Part shown: positions 48,605 to 53,602 of the stretch, piece by piece
Layout: every line of letters starts with the position of its first letter
Position numbering within the stretch: position 1 is the first letter of the stretch
NCBI GenBank assembly: GCA_020723665.1
Contig: DYIL01000019.1
Location: 1 to 53,602 of the forward strand
Direction: 5' to 3'
DNA: 53,602 nucleotides
DNA from: Methyloversatilis universalis
GTDB taxonomy: Bacteria > Pseudomonadota > Gammaproteobacteria > Methylococcales > Methylococcaceae
Translations under genes and position numbers: made by a program
Notes under the pieces: generated by a model
What the model was told of the DNA's origin: nothing
Database searches by the model: none
The model's input: the letters and a program-made list of their open reading frames with translations, nothing else

Positions 48605-48994
48605 GTGGGAAGATCGAAAATTCTGGCTTTGTTTCTGCTTTTGTTTAGCCCGCTCGGTTACGGAACGAGCGGCGAGGAAGACGGCGGAGTCGAATATTTG
48701 CCGTTACAGTCGCTGCTGGTGAATCTGGAAGGGAAACGCCATTATCTTAGAGTCGACGTTCAACTCTTGGTCGATAGCAAGGCACATGCGGAAAGAATCA
48801 AGATGCACATGCCGCCCATTCGGCATGCCCTGATCATGCTCTTTTCCAACCGAAATCCCGAACAGCTTGCCACTGCCGATGAGCGCGAAAAGCTCCGTCA
48901 AGCGGCCTTGCAGGATGTCACCAAAACCCTGCAAAAATACGGCACGAGCGAAGGAATAAAGGATCTGTTTTTTACCGATTTTCTTATCCAGTAG
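48605..48994 (+). CDS. FliL-like flagellar basal body-associated protein
   Basis: 129 residues from a GTG with CGGAGAA upstream. The N-terminal hydrophobic segment (about 5-20) acts as signal or anchor; the rest follows the FliL domain: YLPLQSLLVNLEGKRHYLRVDVQLLVD, the MPPIRHALIMLFSNRNPEQL core, and the ending VTKTLQKYGTSEGIKDLFFTDFLIQ. FliL proteins sit around the flagellar stator. No other flagellar gene is nearby; stand-alone copies at this place are common in gammaproteobacteria. Confidence 0.85.
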   Translation: MGRSKILALFLLLFSPLGYGTSGEEDGGVEYLPLQSLLVNLEGKRHYLRVDVQLLVDSKAHAERIKMHMPPIRHALIMLFSNRNPEQLATADEREKLRQAALQDVTKTLQKYGTSEGIKDLFFTDFLIQ

Positions 48995-49006
48995 AGGAGC
49001 CGTTCC

Positions 49007-49351
49007 ATGCCTTATCTGATGATACAGACCAATCGGACCGTTTCGCCCGACCGTCGTGAGTTGCTTCTAGCCACCGCTTCGCGGCTATTGGCCAAAGAAC
49101 TCGGAAAGCCCGAATCCTATGTGATGGTGAGTTTGAACAGCGATGTTCCCATGCTGTTCGCTGGTAGCGAAGAGGCGGCGGCCTATGTCGAACTCAAGAG
49201 CATCGGACTGCCGGCCGGATCGACCAAGCCGCTATCGCGGGCAATCTGTAGCCTGCTAGAACAGCAACTCGATATCTCCCCGGGACGGGTGTACATCGAA
49301 TTCACCGACATCAAAGGTAGCCATTGGGGCTGGAACGGAGGAACGTTTTGA
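49007..49351 (+). CDS. MIF-like tautomerase family protein
   Basis: 114 residues with the catalytic N-terminal Pro (MPYLMIQTN), and the pattern LNSDVPMLFAGSEEAAAYVELKSIG followed by VYIEFTDIKGSHWGWNGGTF, close to macrophage migration inhibitory factor and phenylpyruvate tautomerase homologues. The biological substrate in bacteria is unknown. It follows the FliL-like gene by 12 bp with AGAGGAG upstream, so the two are probably co-transcribed. Confidence 0.9.
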   Translation: MPYLMIQTNRTVSPDRRELLLATASRLLAKELGKPESYVMVSLNSDVPMLFAGSEEAAAYVELKSIGLPAGSTKPLSRAICSLLEQQLDISPGRVYIEFTDIKGSHWGWNGGTF

Positions 49352-49381
49352 GGTCCTTCATGCCGAGCGGCCCCATGCCCG

Positions 49382-49693
49382 CTAGTGGCCGGCGGTTTCG
49401 TTGCGGCGCTGAATTTCTTCCATCGCCTTGAGTTGTTCGGGCGTAGCCTCCTTTTGATATTTGGCTTTCCATTCGGCATAGGGCATGCCGTAAATCAGCT
49501 CTTGCGCTGCGGGGTAATCCAGGTCCAGGCCCCGTTCCTTGGCCGCGGCGCTATACCACTTGGCCAGGCAATTACGGCAAAAGCCCGCCAAAATCATCAG
49601 GTCGATGTTTTGTACATCGGAACGCTCGCGCAGATGCTCCAATAGTCTTCGGAAAGCAGCCGCTTCGAGTTCGATTCGGGTTTGTTCGTCCAT
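49382..49693 (-). CDS. DUF1244 domain protein
   Basis: 103 residues from the ATG at 49693 (open to 49744). DUF1244 signature: AFRRLLEHLRERSDVQNIDLMILAGFCRNCLAKWY, with a conserved FCRNC pair of cysteines, then AYAEWKAKYQ-like ending (MPYAEWKAKYQKEAT). Small helical cytosolic protein of unknown role. Convergent with the tautomerase gene. Confidence 0.9.
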   Translation of the reverse strand: MDEQTRIELEAAAFRRLLEHLRERSDVQNIDLMILAGFCRNCLAKWYSAAAKERGLDLDYPAAQELIYGMPYAEWKAKYQKEATPEQLKAMEEIQRRNETAGH

Positions 49694-49943
49694 AGCGCTG
49701 GGTGTTGAGGTTAAGGTTGCTTGAAAATTGTACCGAGAAATCATGGATCGGACTCCCCCGGAGGACTCCCGGTAACGCCGGAGCGCCCTTCGATTCCGGA
49801 AGAAGGCTATTCCATGCCCGGGCTTTCGGCGTGTTAAGCTTCGGTGTATTCGCCCGCACGGTATTGTACGTCATAACGTTCTATGAAATAGTATGTGGTT
49901 GTAAAAGGGATTGAGCAGCTGACGCCGCTGGCGCTTTCCAATC

Positions 49944-50306
49944 ATGGATATTCAAAAAGCCGCCCCTAATTCTGCGTACGCATTCGCCGAGATCAAGCGG
50001 CAGCGCGAACTCGCGACGGCTCGAGAACCCGACGCGGCTGGCTCGGGGATAACAACCGGGACAGGCAGGCCCCAAATCCAGGCGGATGAGCGCAGCGCAC
50101 CGGCTACGCCAGACGAACTGGAAGCCGTCCTAAATCGCCTCAATCTGCCCACTGAATTGCGGAAGGAAACCGGGGAGCCGTACCACGCAATCGTGAGTGC
50201 AAGGGCGAAATACGCGCTAAACGCCTATCTAGCACAAGCCGATTTGCCGCAATCCGAGGCAAGAAGCGCTCTAAGCCAAATGTTGGGCGTGGACGAATAC
50301 GCCTGA
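49944..50306 (+). CDS. Hypothetical protein
   Basis: 120 residues, not recognised. The first half is polar and probably disordered (Ala/Thr/Gly-rich); the second half (from about 55) is helical: TPDELEAVLNRLNLPTELRK, HAIVSARAKYALNAYLAQAD, ARSALSQMLGVDEYA. The repeated Leu/Ala spacing and the end of the frame 27 bp before yciB support a real gene; no ribosome site is obvious. Its position upstream of yciB makes it a candidate leader gene of that operon. Confidence 0.55.
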   Translation: MDIQKAAPNSAYAFAEIKRQRELATAREPDAAGSGITTGTGRPQIQADERSAPATPDELEAVLNRLNLPTELRKETGEPYHAIVSARAKYALNAYLAQADLPQSEARSALSQMLGVDEYA

Positions 50307-50333
50307 ATTTGAATCTCTTTTTGATGCCGAACC

Positions 50334-50876
50334 ATGAAATTATTGTTCGATTTTTTTCCGATTTTTCTGTTTTTCGTCGTCTACAAAGTTGCCGATATCT
50401 ACGCCGCGACCTTGGCCGCTATCGTAGCGACCGCCGTGCAAGTCGCCGTAACCTGGTTCAAGACGCGCAAAATCGAACCCATGCATTTGGTCTCGCTGGC
50501 GATCATCGCTATTTTCGGCGGTGCAACCCTATTTTTAAAGGACGAGTTGTTCATCAAATGGAAACCGACCGTGCTCAATTGGCTGTTCGGTATCGTGTTT
50601 TTGGCTAGCCAACTATTCAGCAAGCGAACCTTGATCGAGCGTATGCTGAGCAGTCAGATCGAGTTACCGGGATCGGTTTGGCGTCGCTTGAATCTGAGCT
50701 GGGCTTTCTTCTTCGTCACACTCGGGGGAGTCAACCTGTTTGTCATATACAATTTCAACACCGAGACTTGGGTCAACTTCAAGCTCTTCGGCCTCTTGGG
50801 ACTCACGTTCTTGTTCGTCGTCATCCAGTCGATCTATCTAGCTCGTTTCTTGCCTGAGCCCAAACCGGAGGAGTAA
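50334..50876 (+). CDS. yciB: Inner-membrane septation protein A (YciB/IspZ)
   Basis: 180 residues with five hydrophobic segments. The start [18 protein letters not shown] and the blocks [35 protein letters not shown] and [18 protein letters not shown] are family-specific. Involved in intracellular septation and envelope integrity; exact activity unresolved. It starts the conserved yciB-yciI-bolA-ppiC cluster: stop and next start overlap as TAATG. Confidence 0.94.
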   Translation: MKLLFDFFPIFLFFVVYKVADIYAATLAAIVATAVQVAVTWFKTRKIEPMHLVSLAIIAIFGGATLFLKDELFIKWKPTVLNWLFGIVFLASQLFSKRTLIERMLSSQIELPGSVWRRLNLSWAFFFVTLGGVNLFVIYNFNTETWVNFKLFGLLGLTFLFVVIQSIYLARFLPEPKPEE

Positions 50877-51175
50877 TGCTCTACGCTATTATTTGTGAGG
50901 ATGCTACGGGAAGTCTCCCGTTGCGCCTGGAGACGCGGCCTGCTCATCTTGATCGTTTGAGAGCGCTTCAAGCCGAGGGGCGTTTGATTTTGGCGGGTCC
51001 ACACCCGGCTGTCGATTGCGAAGATCCGGGCGACGCCGGCTTTACCGGCAGTTTGATTGTCGCCGAGTTCCCCGACCTGGCGGCTGCGCAGGCCTGGGCG
51101 GAAGAGGACCCTTATCGTCGGGCCGGTGTATATGAGCGGGTCACGATCAAGCCATTCAAGAAGGTGTTGCCGTAA
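50876..51175 (+). CDS. yciI: YciI family protein
   Basis: 99 residues, dimeric alpha-beta barrel fold. Contains the family His/Asp pair in [25 protein letters not shown] and the ending [26 protein letters not shown]. Enzymatic role is unclear, although the fold is related to muconolactone isomerase. It overlaps yciB by one base, and the bolA gene starts directly after its stop. Confidence 0.93.
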   Translation: MLYAIICEDATGSLPLRLETRPAHLDRLRALQAEGRLILAGPHPAVDCEDPGDAGFTGSLIVAEFPDLAAAQAWAEEDPYRRAGVYERVTIKPFKKVLP

Positions 51176-51463
51176 ATGATGAGCCGAGTCGAAAAAATCA
51201 GGAACCGACTGGAACAGGCACTCTCCCCGATACATTTGGAAATCACCGACGACAGCATGGCGCACGCGGGTCACGCGGGCGCAATGGAGGGTGGCGGGCA
51301 TTTTTATGCGACTATCGTGTCTGAGGTTTTCGAAGGCAAAAGTTCGGTTCAGCGGCATCAATTAGTTTATCGCGCGCTGGGCGACTTGATGCAGAAAGAG
51401 ATACACGCGTTCAGTATGAAGGCTTTTACTCCCCTTGAATTTCAACGAAAAGGAAACCCATAG
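51176..51463 (+). CDS. bolA: BolA family protein
   Basis: 95 residues (start at 51176 or the next ATG at 51179). BolA fold with SRVEKIRNRLEQALSPIHLEITDDSMAHAGHAG, FYATIVSEVFEGKSSVQRHQLVYRAL and the ending EIHAFSMKAFTPLEF. BolA proteins pair with monothiol glutaredoxins around a shared 2Fe-2S cluster. The conserved HAGHA and RHQ histidines are present. Abuts yciI and ppiC, so clearly operonic. Confidence 0.93.
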   Translation: MMSRVEKIRNRLEQALSPIHLEITDDSMAHAGHAGAMEGGGHFYATIVSEVFEGKSSVQRHQLVYRALGDLMQKEIHAFSMKAFTPLEFQRKGNP

Positions 51464-52459
51464 ATGAAGAGTTACTCACTTGTCGCCGCCATCGCCAGCG
51501 TATTGGCCATCGCGGGATGCAACAACGTTGGCACTGAAGGGCAGAAGGGTGCGACAAGCACGGCCGAAGCGCCGACCGCTGAGAACTCGGTTGCCGTAGT
51601 CAATGGCAGGCCGATCAGCAGGAACGCAGTCGAGATTTTGTCGGCCGAACTGGCTCAGCGCCGCGGGGACAGTGGCATTTCCGACGAACAGATCGTTGAG
51701 GAGCTGATCAAACGGGAACTCTTACGGCAAGAAGCAGAGATTCAGCAACTGACCAAGGATCCGAAATACGCCGCCCGCCTGGAAAACGCGAATCGCATGA
51801 TGTTGTCGCAAATCGCGGCGGAACATTTCATCAATACCGCTGCAATTTCCGATGAAGATCTAAAGAAAGAATATGACCAGCGCGTCGGTTCATTGAAGAT
51901 GACCGAGTACAAAGCCCGGCATATTCTGGTAGATAGCGAGCAAGCAGCGAACGATGTGATCAAGAAACTTCAAAAAGGAGAGAAGTTTGCCGATCTTGCG
52001 AAAAAAGTTTCCAAAGACCCCGGGACCAAGGAAAGCGGCGGCGATTTGGGTTGGTTCAACCCACAGCAGATGGTACCGCCATTCGCCAATGCAGTCGTTT
52101 CGTTAAAGAATGGCGAATTGACTCAAACACCGGTTCAAACTCAGTTTGGCTGGCACGTGATCCTGCGTGAAGATTCGCGAGATCAGCCGCCGCCGGCTTT
52201 TGATGCCGTCAAAGATCAGCTGCGATCCATGATGCAGACGCAACGGCTGCAGCAGCATATCGGGGAGCTGAGAAATAAGGCCAAGATAGAGCAATTCGAT
52301 AAGCCGAAGCCGGCTAAAAGTCCTGCGACCGATTCGTCGAAGCAGCCGGGTGCGGAGCCGGAAAAGCCGTCGGAGACTCCAGCGGCCGAGCCGTCCGGGC
52401 AGGCGCCGGAAGGCGGTCCTGAGGACGAGATCCCCGAATCGCAAGAACCGGCCCAATAA
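51464..52459 (+). CDS. Parvulin-type peptidyl-prolyl isomerase lipoprotein
   Basis: 331 residues. Lipoprotein signal peptide ending AIAGC (Cys19), so it is anchored in the periplasm. A SurA-like N-terminal chaperone region (NSVAVVNGRPISRNAVEIL...) precedes one PpiC parvulin domain (about 145-240; YKARHILVDSE, FADLAKKVSKDPGTKESGGDLGWF, PVQTQFGWHVILRED). A Pro/Glu/Ala-rich disordered tail of ~60 residues ends the protein. It should assist outer-membrane protein folding. The family B element begins three bases after the stop. Confidence 0.92.
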   Translation: MKSYSLVAAIASVLAIAGCNNVGTEGQKGATSTAEAPTAENSVAVVNGRPISRNAVEILSAELAQRRGDSGISDEQIVEELIKRELLRQEAEIQQLTKDPKYAARLENANRMMLSQIAAEHFINTAAISDEDLKKEYDQRVGSLKMTEYKARHILVDSEQAANDVIKKLQKGEKFADLAKKVSKDPGTKESGGDLGWFNPQQMVPPFANAVVSLKNGELTQTPVQTQFGWHVILREDSRDQPPPAFDAVKDQLRSMMQTQRLQQHIGELRNKAKIEQFDKPKPAKSPATDSSKQPGAEPEKPSETPAAEPSGQAPEGGPEDEIPESQEPAQ

Positions 52460-52461
52460 TC

Positions 52462-52604
52462 CTAAAAACGGCGGTTGATCGCTTCGATGCACCGGAAAAG
52501 TAGGATGCGGTGAGCGAAGCGAACCGCCCGTCGGCCAGGCCCAGGACAGGCTTGCCGGCCCCCCGCCTGCGGCACACTCGAGCACGTCCAACTGCCGTTT
52601 CTAG
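52462..52604. repeat. Family B palindromic element, copy 2
   Basis: 143 bp, inverted relative to 48410-48553: it runs from CTAAAAACGGCGGTTG (52462-52477) to CAACTGCCGTTTCTAG (52589-52604). Interior blocks GATGCACCGGAAAAGTAGG, GGTGAGCGAAGCGAACC, GACAGGCTTGCCGGCC and CTCGAGCACGTCC match copy 1 in reverse with scattered differences. The left end has drifted, so the inverted ends are no longer perfect. It joins directly to a broken LysM gene at 52605. Confidence 0.85.
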
Positions 52605-52700
52605 GTTGAAGTGAACCGCGAGGCCATCCGGGACCCGGACCTGATTTTTCCGGGCCAGAAAATACGGATTCCGACCGAGCACCAAAAAGTGATTTCACAG
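52605..52700 (+). pseudogene. LysM-domain fragment
   Basis: The frame starting GTT GAA GTG AAC reads VEVNREAIRDPDLIFPGQ then KIRIPTE, the second half of a LysM peptidoglycan-binding domain as found at the C-terminus of YgaU/XkdP-like proteins. The first half and any upstream sequence are missing, cut exactly at the end of the family B element. Translation continues for about 50 unrelated residues. This is a relic, not a working gene. Confidence 0.6.
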
Positions 52701-52775
52701 GCGGTGTATGGCGGGGGCACTGTGTACGGCACCTTCTCCCCCGAAAACTCGAGGTCGCTGCCTTCACATGGACTC

Positions 52776-53600
52776 TCAGCCGGACGTTCTCCGCAATCCC
52801 CAGATGGCGTCATTCAATTTGTCGAGCTGAGCTTTGACTGATTTCGACAAATCCTCCAATTCCAAGGCCAATGCTCTCGCTTGGTCGAACTGGTTCCGTT
52901 TGACCGCTTCCACAATAGCCTTGCCGGTGCGGTGGACTCTTTCGTGTATCGGCAGAAGATCCTTGAAATCAGACATTTGGCCGAATTGCGCCATGCCCGG
53001 ACCGTCGTACCATCTGCCCAATCGGCAAGCGTGATGATCGCTCAGTTCGGAAGAATTGAGAGCGGTATCGCGATCGACCAAGATCTTGTTGACTCTGCCG
53101 ACCCATAGCGCGTGATCGCCCTTGGCCACCGTGGTGAGCATCGCGGGAGTTTGCCATTGGGCCAACAGATTGAGTTGCGCCGCGCCACGTTGCACCAGTT
53201 GATCCAGAGTAGCCAGAATGCCTTGATACAAACCGCGGACGTTATCCATATTCGTCGAGAGTTCTGAAACGTTGGCCGCCATTTCCTGGCTCACCTGACT
53301 TTGCTCCTCGGCGGCGACGGCGATGCTTTGCATACGGTCGGCGGACTCGCGCACCGACTTGTCGGCGCTCGACAATACCGATTCGATCGCATTCAGCACC
53401 TCGCGGCTATCCTGCAGCCGCTGTTCCGAAGTCTCCACCTGGGCAATGACCCGCGCGGACTGCTCGTCAACCGATGCCGCCACGTTATCGATTTCTTGCG
53501 CCGCCTCCGCCGAAACCTTGGCCAATTGGCGGATTTCGTCCGCGACGACCGCGAAACCCCGTCCGTATTCTCCGGCGCGGGCGGCTTCGATCGCGGCATT
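52776..53600 (-). CDS. Methyl-accepting chemotaxis protein, C-terminal part with CZB domain
   Basis: About 274 residues; the start lies beyond the window. The first visible residues, [20 protein letters not shown] then DEIRQLA, are the highly conserved tip of the chemoreceptor signalling hairpin that contacts CheA/CheW. After the descending coiled coil comes a C-terminal CZB zinc-binding domain (from about 53140): [28 protein letters not shown] and [14 protein letters not shown] give the 3His-1Cys zinc site. CZB domains sense zinc or hypochlorous acid. The protein is probably soluble or membrane-bound depending on the missing N-terminus. Confidence 0.92.
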   Translation of the reverse strand, partial: NAAIEAARAGEYGRGFAVVADEIRQLAKVSAEAAQEIDNVAASVDEQSARVIAQVETSEQRLQDSREVLNAIESVLSSADKSVRESADRMQSIAVAAEEQSQVSQEMAANVSELSTNMDNVRGLYQGILATLDQLVQRGAAQLNLLAQWQTPAMLTTVAKGDHALWVGRVNKILVDRDTALNSSELSDHHACRLGRWYDGPGMAQFGQMSDFKDLLPIHERVHRTGKAIVEAVKRNQFDQARALALELEDLSKSVKAQLDKLNDAIWGLRRTSG

Positions 53601-53602
53601 CA

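Overview
The window is a stretch of a gammaproteobacterial chromosome with moderately high GC. The evidence is the mix of conserved gammaproteobacterial neighbourhoods: carA-carB-greA facing yhbY/rlmE, bamE divergent from fur, lolC-lolD next to DUF2062 and comEC, nagZ-hpt-MTIP phosphorylase, and yciB-yciI-bolA-ppiC. A Methylococcales-like or sulfur-oxidising gammaproteobacterium fits (SoxY/SoxZ, type-1 copper protein, many IS relics), but no gene seen here fixes the genus.

Layout. 1-640: transposase debris. 778-6669: a DUF5765 membrane protein followed by a GldA/GldF/GldG-like ABC exporter with a DUF4340 partner. 6820-8668: an XcyI-like restriction-modification pair whose nuclease is frameshifted in a run of seven A. 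8684-9237: hairpin-rich, gene-free DNA. 9238-12159: class I ribonucleotide reductase alpha subunit with two NrdR-like boxes upstream and no nrdB next to it. 12409-21197: an AI-2E family permease, rRNA methyltransferase RlmE, YhbY, GreA, carbamoyl-phosphate synthase CarAB, a double CDGSH iron-sulfur protein and a MetA-type homoserine acyltransferase. 21232-24147: a P-loop ATPase, a truncated haemoglobin divergent from an FNR regulator, and a periplasmic cupredoxin. 24510-29376: a second AI-2E permease, a D,D-carboxypeptidase with SPOR domain, SmpB, an NSS-type sodium symporter and RnfH. 29404-35509: BamE, Fur, LolCD, DUF2062 and ComEC. 35477-38111: sulfate adenylyltransferase CysND. 38231-40044: a Fur box, a hephaestin-like multicopper oxidase and a four-helix ferritin-like protein. 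40045-41579: IS3 and IS66 relics, small inverted-repeat elements and tRNA-Ala(CGC). 41580-44657: a divergent bifunctional penicillin-binding protein. 45111-46003: soxZ and soxY, head to head. 46016-48362: nagZ-hpt-MTIP phosphorylase. 48605-52459: FliL-like protein, MIF-type tautomerase, DUF1244, a hypothetical protein, YciB, YciI, BolA and a parvulin lipoprotein. 52605-52700: a LysM remnant. 52776 to the end: the C-terminal part of a chemoreceptor with a CZB domain.

The most distinctive signal is a set of small non-coding repeats. One family (ends close to GGAAGCTCTGAATAAG, flanked by YTAR target duplications) has three copies plus one end; one copy sits eight bases from the smpB start codon. 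A second (99 bp, flanked by CTAA) is inserted inside an IS3 transposase relic. A third (about 144 bp, with perfectly inverted 16-bp ends in one copy) occurs twice in opposite orientation plus one fragment, and one copy abuts a truncated LysM gene. Biochemically, the most unusual observations are a CysN carrying a degenerate APS-kinase tail without a P-loop, split and divergent soxY/soxZ, a Fur-box-preceded hephaestin-like oxidase beside a ferritin-like protein, and a GT51 domain in which the second catalytic Glu appears to be Gln.
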